From Nanobdellota archaeon (lineage in GTDB: Archaea; Aenigmatarchaeota; Aenigmatarchaeia; QMZP01): a stretch of 26,941 nt of DNA. This document shows, piece after piece, positions 7,674-15,800 of this stretch (position 1 is the stretch's first letter; the number at the start of each line of letters is the position of its first letter). The position numbers were made by a program, and so were the translations under genes. The notes under the pieces were generated by a model. That model was not told the origin of the DNA. It ran no database searches and saw only the letters and a program-made list of their open reading frames with translations. Location: contig JAHIRU010000002.1 of assembly GCA_018818465.1 (NCBI GenBank), forward strand, positions 1-26,941. The letters run 5' to 3'.

Positions 7674-8783
7674 CTACTTCATAGGACGACACTTCATTCC
7701 TTTCTTAACCCTATCAATAGCTATTTCCATTCCTGCATCGCGCGGTTTAATGTTCTTCTTTTTTGAAAGTTCTAAAACTAGTCTGGTGTTTTTTGTTATC
7801 TTTTCTTCCACTGTTTTGAACATTTTCTTTTCTGATCCACCAATATATTCTATGTACGATGATATAACTCCACCAGCGTTTGCAACAAAATCTGGAATAA
7901 CCAATACGCCTTTTTTGTGAAGTTTCTCTTCTGTTTCAGCTGTCATAGGAATGTTGGAACCCTGGGATATTATCTTAAATTTCAATTTATTGACATCCTT
8001 ATCTTTTATCAAATCAGGTATTGCAGCTGTTATAAGAATGTCAGCATCAATTGATATTATATCTTCGCAGTCTCTTTTTTCACATTTAACATAATTTATA
8101 ACAGTGCCTGTTTTTTCCTTAACTTTCATTAATTTGTTGTAATCAAGTCCGTTTTTGTTATAGATAGTGCCTTTTGAATCAGACACAGCAATTATTTTAG
8201 CTCCATCATTCGATAAAAATTTAGCGACAAACGTACCAACATTACCAAACCCCTCTATAGCAACAGTCATATCCTTTACATTCAAACCAAGATGTTTTAT
8301 TGCAACTAAAGTTGCATGATAAACACCAAAACCAGTTGAACCAAGTTCGTGCGGTAGTCCGCCCATGCTTTTTGGCTTACCTGTGCATGCTTTTTTTGAA
8401 CCGATAGTTTTTGCTATTATTTCCATCTCTTCTTCAGCCATATTCATATCAGGAGCTGCAACATAAACATCAGGTGCAATTACCTTTATTCCTTCAGCAA
8501 AAGCCTTTACTATTTTCTTCTTCATTTCTGGTGATATTTTTTTATCATCAGCAACTATTCCAGATTTGGCTCCACCAAATGGCAGATCAGCAAGAGCACA
8601 TTTCCATGTCATAGTTCTTGCTAACTTAAAAACTTCTTCAACAGTTACTGTTGGGGTCATTCTTATACCGCCTTTTCCTGGCCCTAGGGCAGTATTATCA
8701 ACAACAGTAAAACCTTTCATTCCTGTTTCAGGATCATAAACCTGTAAAATCTTTTCAGGTCCAAACTCATCAAATTTTTCCAC
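7674..8783 (-). CDS. gdhA: Glutamate dehydrogenase (short N-terminus form)
   Basis: Reversible oxidative deamination of glutamate to 2-oxoglutarate, linking nitrogen and carbon metabolism. The Glu/Leu/Phe/Val dehydrogenase fold is clear: GPGKGGIRM, LPFGGAKSGI with the catalytic lysine, a PDMNM segment, and the Rossmann motif GFGNVG. It lacks about 40 residues at the N-terminus compared with hexameric archaeal enzymes and looks like leucine dehydrogenase there. But the pocket lysine in GPGK (leucine dehydrogenases have Leu) and the serine in ISSYIEY point to glutamate. I chose GTG 8783, four bases after GAGGTG; an in-frame TTG at 8795 would overlap that site. It follows iscU by 48 bases and may be read from the same transcript. 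Confidence 0.85.
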   Translation of the reverse strand: MEKFDEFGPEKILQVYDPETGMKGFTVVDNTALGPGKGGIRMTPTVTVEEVFKLARTMTWKCALADLPFGGAKSGIVADDKKISPEMKKKIVKAFAEGIKVIAPDVYVAAPDMNMAEEEMEIIAKTIGSKKACTGKPKSMGGLPHELGSTGFGVYHATLVAIKHLGLNVKDMTVAIEGFGNVGTFVAKFLSNDGAKIIAVSDSKGTIYNKNGLDYNKLMKVKEKTGTVINYVKCEKRDCEDIISIDADILITAAIPDLIKDKDVNKLKFKIISQGSNIPMTAETEEKLHKKGVLVIPDFVANAGGVISSYIEYIGGSEKKMFKTVEEKITKNTRLVLELSKKKNIKPRDAGMEIAIDRVKKGMKCRPMK

Positions 8784-8831
8784 AGGCCACCTCAAAGTAA
8801 ATCATAAATAATCTATATGATTGTTTTCTAT

Positions 8832-9218
8832 CTATTTATCTTTTTTACTCTCATAATCTTTTATTGCTGCTGCCAGAGCTTCAGCAGCCAGGTTCGAGCA
8901 GTGCATTTTGATAGGAGGAAGCCCTCCTAATTCTTCAGCTACGTCTTTGTTGGTTACTTTTTTAGCTTTTTTCAACGTCTTTCCTTTAACCATTTCTGTT
9001 AAGACAGATGATGTAGCAATTGCACTAACACATCCAAAGGTTTCTACTTTTATATCCTTCAAAATCTCTTCACCTTGTTTATTTCGTCCTACTTTTATGT
9101 AAACCACCATAACGTCACCACAACGAGGATTCCCAACTTTACCAATACCATCAGCATCTTTTATTTTCCCCATATTCCGTGGATTACGAAAGTAATCCAT
9201 AACTTTTTCTGAATACAT
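8832..9218 (-). CDS. iscU: Iron-sulfur cluster scaffold IscU
   Basis: A 128-residue scaffold on which IscS-derived sulfur and iron are assembled into [2Fe-2S]/[4Fe-4S] clusters. The three ligand cysteines are present: C33 (PRCGD, with D35), C63 (FGCVSAIA) and C107 (MHCSNLA). The preceding LPPIK matches the LPPVK chaperone-recognition motif of bacterial and eukaryotic IscU, although no HscA/HscB gene is in the window. GGTGATG lies within the 9-base gap after the small membrane protein gene, so it is part of the iscS operon. The short length, without a C-terminal NifU domain, marks it as IscU. Confidence 0.95.
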   Translation of the reverse strand: MYSEKVMDYFRNPRNMGKIKDADGIGKVGNPRCGDVMVVYIKVGRNKQGEEILKDIKVETFGCVSAIATSSVLTEMVKGKTLKKAKKVTNKDVAEELGGLPPIKMHCSNLAAEALAAAIKDYESKKDK

Positions 9219-9227
9219 AACATCACC

Positions 9228-9506
9228 TTAGTCTTTTGTCAAACCCTTGAATATTCCGCCAACACCAGGGAATATGCAAGCCAAACCAACTAACCACAAG
9301 AATATATTTGGAAAGCTAGTCGCATTGCATATCCATTTTTCAATTGAACCCAGACTAATTTCTAAATTCTCTCCCAGAGCTCCTGCAGATGGTGCTTGAA
9401 ATTCACATTCTCCAGTAAAGACATATTGCAACAGGAAAAAACCAAATACAAGGAATATTATTCCGAATATAAGTTTCCTATTGATCATTTTCTTTGCTGC
9501 TTCCAT
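9228..9506 (-). CDS. Small membrane protein inside the isc operon
   Basis: A 92-residue unrecognised protein with hydrophobic helices at about 11-30 and 66-86, joined by a polar loop with two cysteines (in GECEF and WICNA). It is inserted between iscS (12-base gap) and iscU (9-base gap), with its own GGTGAT four bases before the ATG, so it is co-translated with the Fe-S assembly pair. The loop cysteines face one side of the membrane, and a disulfide or metal role is possible. No assignment is safe. Confidence 0.65.
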   Translation of the reverse strand: MEAAKKMINRKLIFGIIFLVFGFFLLQYVFTGECEFQAPSAGALGENLEISLGSIEKWICNATSFPNIFLWLVGLACIFPGVGGIFKGLTKD

Positions 9507-9518
9507 TTAATCACCTAT

Positions 9519-11042
9519 TTATTGTTTGCATAACGGACTTATCTTTCTTAAATCCTCAACAACTTCTTTCACAGATTTGATAACATAATCTACATCTTTT
9601 TCTGTATTATTTCTTCCAAGAGTTAGCCTTAAGCTTCCATGAGCTTTCTGTGGATTCAATCCTATTGCTAAAAGAACATGCGAAGGCATAAGAGACTTGC
9701 TTGAGCATGCAGAACCTGTTGATGATGCTATGCCTTTATCATTGAGTCGCAGGATTAGTGCTTCACCTTCTATGTAATCGAAACCCATGTTGACATTATT
9801 AGGGAGTCTGTTTTCTTTTGACCCATTAAGCCATGATGCTTTTACTTTCAGAAGTTCTTTTATCAGCCGATTTCTCATTTTTTTTATTCTATCATTTTTC
9901 ATTTCTCCAGCAGCGATTTCAGCTGCTTTTGTGAAGCCAACAACACCAGCAACATTAATTGTGCCAGATCTCTTCCTATTCTCCTGACCCCCGCCATGCA
10001 TAAGTGGTGTTATTTCCACACCCTTTCTTGTATACAAAAGGCCAATCCCTCTAGGACCATGGATCTTATGCGAAGACGCTGAGAGAAGATCTACATTCAT
10101 TCTCCGGACGTCTATAGGAACCTTACAAAAGCTCTGCACAGCATCTGTATGGAATAGGATGTTGTGTTTTTTACAGATACATCCTATTTCCTCTATCGGT
10201 TCTATTGTGCCAATTTCATTGTTAGCATGCATTATCGAAACTAGTTTTGTCTCCTTTGTTATAGCTTTTTCTAGATTTTGTATGGAAATGAATCCTTCTT
10301 TATTAACAGGAAGAAATGTTACCTTTATACCTCTATCTTCTAGGTGTTTTGCTGTTTCTCTTATAGCAGGATGCTCGATAGCAGATGTTATCAAGTGATC
10401 TCCTGATTTTAGAATGCCTTTAAGAGCCATGTTATCAGATTCTGTTCCGCCGGATGTGAATACGATCTCTTCTGGAGAGGCGTTAATAATTTTTGCAATT
10501 CTACTTCGGCATTCTTCCAAAACCTTTTCAGCTTCTTGTCCAAAAGAATGAAGAGAGTTGGGGTTGCCAAATTTATCATTAAAAAAAGGCTTCATTGCCT
10601 CTAAAACTTCAGGTGCCACAGGTGTTGTGGCAGCATGATCCATGTAGATTCTTTTATCACCAACAGTTTCCACAAAACATGAACATATATCACATTTTTT
10701 TGGAGGTGTTCCATATTTTCTATGTATTTTACAAAGATATCCTTCTCTCTTAACAAAAGAGCATACATTCTGTATCTCTTGTAAAACACTAGAGCCCTTC
10801 AAAACTCTTTCAACTGCCCTGTCTATTTCTTTGATAATCTTTTCATCTAGTTTTATCTTAGACGCGCGCTTGTTTTTTATGTATTGTGAAATAGCAGCTT
10901 CTGTTATGCCTAATTTATTGGCTATTTCTCTCTGCTTCATTCCTTTTTTTACCATTTTCATTGCAAATTCTTTGCGTATGGCAGGTAGAACATACCAGAC
11001 TTCTATCTCCTGTGGAAGATTCAAACCAGCTTTTTTAGGCAT
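9519..11042 (-). CDS. iscS: Helix-turn-helix / Cys-cluster / cysteine desulfurase fusion (IscS-type)
   Basis: A 507-residue fusion. Residues 1-65 resemble archaeal COG2522-type regulators (VWYVLPAIRKE, then the HTH MKQREIANKLGITEAAISQYI). Residues 90-125 hold five cysteines (C94, C104, C117, C120, C122) able to bind a metal or Fe-S cluster. From about residue 133 a complete IscS follows: YMDHAATTP, H224, HTDAVQ (D300, Q303), the PLP lysine K326 in SSHKIHGP, and the sulfur-carrying C446 in STGSACSS. It frees sulfur from cysteine for IscU, encoded two genes downstream. The TATA box is centred about 26 bases before the ATG, predicting a leaderless mRNA. The N-terminal part may sense cluster status and control the operon; that is inference. 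Confidence 0.93.
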   Translation of the reverse strand: MPKKAGLNLPQEIEVWYVLPAIRKEFAMKMVKKGMKQREIANKLGITEAAISQYIKNKRASKIKLDEKIIKEIDRAVERVLKGSSVLQEIQNVCSFVKREGYLCKIHRKYGTPPKKCDICSCFVETVGDKRIYMDHAATTPVAPEVLEAMKPFFNDKFGNPNSLHSFGQEAEKVLEECRSRIAKIINASPEEIVFTSGGTESDNMALKGILKSGDHLITSAIEHPAIRETAKHLEDRGIKVTFLPVNKEGFISIQNLEKAITKETKLVSIMHANNEIGTIEPIEEIGCICKKHNILFHTDAVQSFCKVPIDVRRMNVDLLSASSHKIHGPRGIGLLYTRKGVEITPLMHGGGQENRKRSGTINVAGVVGFTKAAEIAAGEMKNDRIKKMRNRLIKELLKVKASWLNGSKENRLPNNVNMGFDYIEGEALILRLNDKGIASSTGSACSSKSLMPSHVLLAIGLNPQKAHGSLRLTLGRNNTEKDVDYVIKSVKEVVEDLRKISPLCKQ

Positions 11043-11080
11043 AAGTTAACATTGTTAAGTTATCTATATAAAGTTAACTC
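11043..11080 (-). promoter_or_regulatory. iscS operon promoter with GTTAAC repeats
   Basis: The minus-strand TATA element TTTATATAG (11064-11072) is centred 26 bases before the iscS fusion ATG. Palindromic GTTAAC sites lie at 11045-11050 (just before the start codon) and 11073-11078 (at the expected BRE position), with a half-match GTTAAG at 11054-11059. The outer two share AAGTTAAC and are 28 bp apart. They are candidate operators for the HTH domain encoded by the gene itself. Confidence 0.5.
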
Positions 11081-11082
11081 TT

Positions 11083-11424
11083 TCAATCAGAAAAACCATA
11101 AATTTTTGACATATATTCATCAGGCAATTCAAAATATCTATAAGAAAACTGTTCTGAAGAAGGAAAAAACTCTATTTCATAAGCATTAGTACCTTCTGGT
11201 TTCTTTTTGACTTTTTCCACAAAGGTATAGGCTCCTTCTTCACTAACCGGTAAATTTTTATTGTCAATCTTATAAGAACTGAGATTTTTTAACCATCCAA
11301 GTTTAGTATCTGTTAATGCAAATGAACTTTTGTATTCAAATTTCATTTCTAAGCCAACAGCTTCAAATTCTAATTCGTTATCATTAACTTTAATCTGAAT
11401 AATTTCATTCTTTAAGTCTGCCAT
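11083..11424 (-). CDS. Small protein of unknown function
   Basis: A 113-residue soluble, acidic protein, probably mostly beta strand, with no motif I recognise. The frame extends eight codons further to an ATG at 11448, but that ATG lies inside a palindrome, CCTTAAA-CA-TTTAAGG (11439-11454), that sits where the TATA box of a leaderless start at 11424 should be. I therefore prefer MADLKNEII. It is located between the DUF1858 gene and the iscS promoter, in the same direction as both. Confidence 0.55.
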   Translation of the reverse strand: MADLKNEIIQIKVNDNELEFEAVGLEMKFEYKSSFALTDTKLGWLKNLSSYKIDNKNLPVSEEGAYTFVEKVKKKPEGTNAYEIEFFPSSEQFSYRYFELPDEYMSKIYGFSD

Positions 11425-11467
11425 AAAAAATAGTAAAACCTTAAACATTTAAGGCTTTAGAAAGAAG

Positions 11468-11689
11468 TCACTTCCTTTTTTCGACTACAACTTCATTCAT
11501 TTCGAGAATCATTTTCTCTATTTCTTTATCATCCATGCCATGGCGTTTTGCGCCCTGTTCTATTGTTTCAAATCCAGCCACACTACATCCGACGCAGTGA
11601 AGACCATACTTTAGCATAACTTCTGCTGTTTTAGGATATTTCTCTACAACTTCTCCAATTGTCATCTTCTCATTTATTTTGTTTAACAT
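11468..11689 (-). CDS. DUF1858 redox-disulfide protein
   Basis: A 73-residue protein of the DUF1858 family (hybrid-cluster-protein-associated redox disulfide domain, also the N-terminus of ScdA/Ric-type Fe-S repair proteins). The hallmark is KYGLHCVGCSVAGFETIEQGA, with the C32-x-x-C35 pair after a short helical domain. I chose the ATG at 11689, preceded by TTGATC and 8 bases after the ferredoxin stop, because the longer frame would overlap the ferredoxin gene. It is co-transcribed with ferredoxin. A role in redox or Fe-S handling is likely, but the reaction is not known. Confidence 0.82.
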   Translation of the reverse strand: MLNKINEKMTIGEVVEKYPKTAEVMLKYGLHCVGCSVAGFETIEQGAKRHGMDDKEIEKMILEMNEVVVEKRK

Positions 11690-11697
11690 AAGATCAA

Positions 11698-11883
11698 CTA
11701 CTCGTCCATTACTTTTATAGCTTCTGAAGGGCATTGTGCTTCACATGATTTACAGTTAATGCATTTGTCAGGTTTTTTTACAACAACTTTATCAGCCTCT
11801 TTAGCAAAAACTTCTACTGGACAAACTTCTACACATGTTTTGCAATGCGTGCATTTAGAATAATCTATTATAGGTTTTGGCAT
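11698..11883 (-). CDS. 2[4Fe-4S] ferredoxin
   Basis: A 61-residue bacterial-type ferredoxin with two complete CxxCxxCxxxCP motifs (C11, C14, C17, C21 and C41, C44, C47, C51). It carries low-potential electrons and is a plausible donor to the radical SAM activase NrdG encoded upstream, or acceptor from the PorB-containing oxidoreductase. GAGGTG is five bases before the ATG. A TATA-like CTTTAAATAC (11925-11934) in the 81-base gap after nrdG predicts its own promoter, starting near 11904. Confidence 0.95.
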   Translation of the reverse strand: MPKPIIDYSKCTHCKTCVEVCPVEVFAKEADKVVVKKPDKCINCKSCEAQCPSEAIKVMDE

Positions 11884-11964
11884 ATTATCATCACCTCAAT
11901 AATTCTTTAGTTAAAGCTTGCAATGTATTTAAAGTTAATACAAAAAAATAGTTTTTTGCCGTAT

Positions 11965-12663
11965 TTATTGATTCAACCGTATCTCGACGCGATCAAAATA
12001 GGGTTTCATTATTTCCTGCAGTTCTTTCAGTTCTTCTTTACTGTAAGTGAATTCTTTTTCATAACTTTTATCAAGTGTTATTTCAGCTCTGAATTGTTGT
12101 AAAAAGAATATTTTGGATCCTTTAAGCCATTCACCGACGCTTTTTGCATCATTTTTTGAGAACAGTTTTGGCAAAACAGTGCTTCTGAATTCGTATTCAA
12201 GTCCGCTATTTCTGACAAGATTAGCACTACTCTTAATTTTTTCTATATCAATTTCTACACCACTTGCTTCGCTGTATCGATTTGGGGATGATTTTATATC
12301 CATCGCAATAAAATCCAGAAGCTTTTTATCAATAAGCTCTTTCAGAATCTTCGGGTTTGAACCGTTTGTATCAAGTTTAACCAAAAATCCAAGGGATTTG
12401 ATTTTCTTAATGAATTGTGCAAGATTTTTCTCTAATGTTGGCTCACCGCCTGTTATGCAGACGCCATCAATCCATTTTTTCTTTTCTTTTAGGTAGTTTA
12501 TAACCTCTTCTTCAGGTATTGTTGGAATGTTATTAACATCATCTATGAGATCGGGATTTTGGCAGAATGGACATCTGAAATTGCATCCACCTAAAAAAAT
12601 CACTGAAGATGTTTTACCAGGATATTCTATAAGCGACATTTTAACGAAACCCTTAATTGGCAT
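11965..12663 (-). CDS. nrdG: Anaerobic ribonucleotide reductase activating enzyme
   Basis: A 232-residue radical SAM activase that makes the glycyl radical on NrdD. The cluster motif is canonical, C27-NFR-C31-PF-C34, and ITGGEPT supports SAM binding. Its length and the KGFVKMSLIEYPGK start match the long NrdG form (TIGR02495 type) rather than the 154-residue E. coli enzyme. I chose ATG 12663, four bases after GAGGTGT, over an in-frame codon 11 residues upstream that would overlap the site. It lies 45 bases downstream of the detached glycyl-radical gene, so activase and target are made together. Confidence 0.93.
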   Translation of the reverse strand: MPIKGFVKMSLIEYPGKTSSVIFLGGCNFRCPFCQNPDLIDDVNNIPTIPEEEVINYLKEKKKWIDGVCITGGEPTLEKNLAQFIKKIKSLGFLVKLDTNGSNPKILKELIDKKLLDFIAMDIKSSPNRYSEASGVEIDIEKIKSSANLVRNSGLEYEFRSTVLPKLFSKNDAKSVGEWLKGSKIFFLQQFRAEITLDKSYEKEFTYSKEELKELQEIMKPYFDRVEIRLNQ

Positions 12664-12708
12664 AATACACCTCAATATAACACTGTTATAAAACAAAAGT
12701 AAGAGAAA

Positions 12709-12894
12709 TTATGTAGCACAGGCTGTAGCTGATCTGTCCTTCATTTCACCCTTAGTTGCTTTCTGTTCATTGAAAGTTACTCTATGGGCAAACTCTTCTT
12801 TCTTTCCATCATTCCAGTTTTTAATTGGTCTAAAGTAGCCAACTATTCTGGAATAGACTTCGGTTTCTTTATTGCATTTTTCATTATTTTCCAT
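12709..12894 (-). CDS. nrdD: Detached C-terminal glycyl-radical segment of NrdD
   Basis: A 61-residue polypeptide whose first 40 residues match the extreme C-terminus of archaeal class III ribonucleotide reductases: C7, then TEVYSRIVGYFRP with the radical glycine G19, then NWNDGKKEEFAHRVTF. A further tail ends in ATACAT. The preceding large gene stops at TAA (12896-12898), this ATG begins one base later in a different frame, and GGAGGT lies four bases before it. The usual C-terminal zinc knuckle CPxC is thus divided: CPH on the large chain, C7 here. I read it as a real split gene with coupled re-initiation. An assembly indel or programmed +1 frameshift are alternatives. Confidence 0.85.
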   Translation of the reverse strand: MENNEKCNKETEVYSRIVGYFRPIKNWNDGKKEEFAHRVTFNEQKATKGEMKDRSATACAT

Positions 12895-12895
12895 A

Positions 12896-15800
12896 TTAAC
12901 CTCCGTTATTCATGTGAGGGCATGTATGATGCTCTCCAGGAATATAACCATGAACAGGGCAAATGCTGAACGTCGGTGTTATGCTGAAATACGGAATCCT
13001 TGTATTTGTTGCTATTTTTCTTACAAGGTTTTTGCAGGATTCTCCGCTATTCATTCTTTCTCCTAAGAAAGTGTGGAATATTGTTCCGCCAGTGTAAAGG
13101 TGTTGTATGTCATTCTGATGCTCTATTGCTTCAATTACATTATCTGTGAAGTTTACAGGAAGTTGTGTTGAATTTGTTAAGAACGGTTCTTTTTTACCGC
13201 TTGTGAATATATCAGGATACAGCTTCTTGTCTGCTCTGGCAAATCTGTATGAAGTAGATTCTGCCGGTGTAGCTTCCAGGTTATAAAGATTTCCAGTTGT
13301 GTTCTGATAACCTTTGATAATATCTCTCATGAACTTCAATGTGTCTATTGTAAGTTTCTTTCCTTCAGGACTTGTTATATTAGTTCCAAGAAGATTCATG
13401 CAAGCTTCATTCATTCCACACAAGCCTATTGTTGAAAAATGATTATTAAATGTTTTAAGATACCTTCTAGTGTAAGGCATCAAACCATTCTTGAGATTCT
13501 TTTCAACAACCTTTCTCTTTATCTCCAGAGAACTTTTAGCTATGTCCATATAATTTCTAAGCTTGTCAAAAAACTCTTCTTCATTTTTTGCTTCATAGCC
13601 AAACCTGTTCATATTCATTGTAACAACACCTATTGAACCCGTGGAATCGCCTGCAGCAAATATGTGCCCTGGCCTGCTCATTAATTCATTTTGATTTACG
13701 TTGAGCCGGCAACACATTGCTCTAATGGAACTGGGATCAAGGTTGCTTCCTATATAATTTTGAAAATAAGGTGTTCCGTATTTTGCTGTTATGTCAAACA
13801 ATAAATCTGCATTTTCAGTTCCCCAATCAAAATTCTTTGTCAGGTTGTATGTAGGGATAGGGAAAGTAAAGTTTCTGCCATTGGCATCACCTTCCTTAAT
13901 AACCTCTAAAAACGCTCTATTTACCATATCAACTTCTTCTTGCAGATCACCATAAACATAACTTTGTGGTTTTCCACCAACAACAGCAGCTTCGCTTTCT
14001 AGATCTTTAGGAACATTCCAATCAAATGTAAGGTTAGAAAATGGAAACTGTGAGTTTCCACTTATGAAAACTTTACCTTTTCTTCTAACAACAACGGTGT
14101 TGTTTTTTGTTGTCGGACACCAAACAAGACCGTTATAATCTTCATAATCTATTGAACTTATTTGTGTGTAATCGTGTTTGATTACTCTGATTACATAAAT
14201 GCCGTTTTTGTTTTTAAGGCGTGTGCTTCCCCACCCAGTCTTTGCTATAATTTCTTGCAGGATATCAGCATCGTCCCTGTTCTTTGTGAAAATTTTATTT
14301 TCTGGTGGCCAGCCATCTGCTTTCATGTAGGTGTCTATAAACGTCCTTGCAAGCGGTGTAGAAAGATTCCTAAGTTCATCAGGAATTCGTTTTACATAAT
14401 CAGGGAAATAATTATTACACATTTCTCTTGATGCTGGTCTGCTCATTCTGAAGCGCAAACAATCCATTCTTCCAGTAAAACCAGACTGCTTTATTCGTTC
14501 ATCGAAGTTAACACCGATTTCATCCAAACAGTCTCTTATATCCTGACAATTATCAGGATTTTTTGCAGAAGATTGATATATAACAATTCTCTCATTTTTG
14601 CAAAGCGAGCCTTCAGATACTATCCATGCAAGTGATTTAACAAGACTTTCATCTATTTCTAAACCACTAAATCTTCCTCCAAGAGGAATTAGTGGTATAT
14701 TAGTCTTAAGCTTGTCTGCTTCTTCAAAAACGTATTTTGATTCTGATACATCTTCTTTATAGTTATGTATTCTTCTCAAAACTCTATGATTAGGAGTAAC
14801 TAGTTGATCTGTTATTCTATTCTTGAGGCGGCACATCTTTCCTTTATGATGATATTTAGTCATCTTTTTCACAGGAAGATATTCTATCTCTTCATTGTTA
14901 GTATTGAAAGTTGCTATAATATCTCCTTCTTTAAGATTTTTTCCTAACAACCAACCTCTATCAGTTAGTATTTCTGTATCTTCACTGAAACAGCCCCATC
15001 TTGAAGGAATATTCAAAGAAAAAACAAGCTGCTGCATTGCCTGCTTTACCTGCTTGTATGTCATATCGTCTGCTTTTACAAATGGTGCGAGTAAAACATC
15101 TACAGTCGAAAACGCCTGTGCGCCTGCAAATTCCATTTGCAAACATCCAATATAATTAACCATTTGATGGATAACCGTGCTTAGATGTTTTGCTGGTTTA
15201 CAATCAACTTTGTTAGGCACTCCGCCAAAACCCCACAGGAGAAGGTTTTTTAATGACCAACCCGCACAGTTGTGAGCCAGTACACCATTACATAAGAATG
15301 TGTTAGAAGCAGTTGTGATGTCATAAACATATTCATTATCATTTTTAACATACTCAATTTTTCTAGGGTTACTGTATTCTTTCTTTTGGTAAAATTTATG
15401 TGAATATTTAAAATTATTATCTATTTTCAAACACTCGCCGAATAATTGTGATTTTTCTTTTGGGATGAAAAATGTAAGAGAATACAACTGTTTACTTGGT
15501 TTAATTATTAAATCATTATATTTTCTTTCTCCGAATGAATCAATAGCACATAGAGATGAATTTATGTTTTGGGATTCCATCCAAAACTGTATTTGACTAA
15601 GTAAGGTTTTTGATGTCATTCTCAAATTAGCTCTTGATACCCATATATCATCATTTCTTGTAATACCATCACCGTCTATGATTCCTGATATCATTCCACC
15701 AACAAATTTAGAACTGTAGTTCATAAATTCTATTGGTAGATTCTTGTTTTCAGAATAAGATCTAATGGTTCCAAATAATGTTTGCATTTCATGTGGAAGG

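Noticed and set aside
11439..11454. Palindrome CCTTAAA-CA-TTTAAGG as a regulator site
   Set aside because: It lies 15-30 bases before the likely leaderless start at 11424 and contains the only TATA-like sequence there, so it is more simply the promoter.
12896..12898. NrdD truncated and dead because the radical glycine is missing at its end
   Set aside because: The missing segment is intact immediately downstream with its own strong ribosome-binding site, so loss of function is not the simplest reading.
12880..12900. Programmed +1 frameshift at the nrdD stop, modelled on prfB
   Set aside because: GGAGGT followed by an ATG four bases later is an ordinary start signal, and no clear slippery codon is present. 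Kept only as an alternative.
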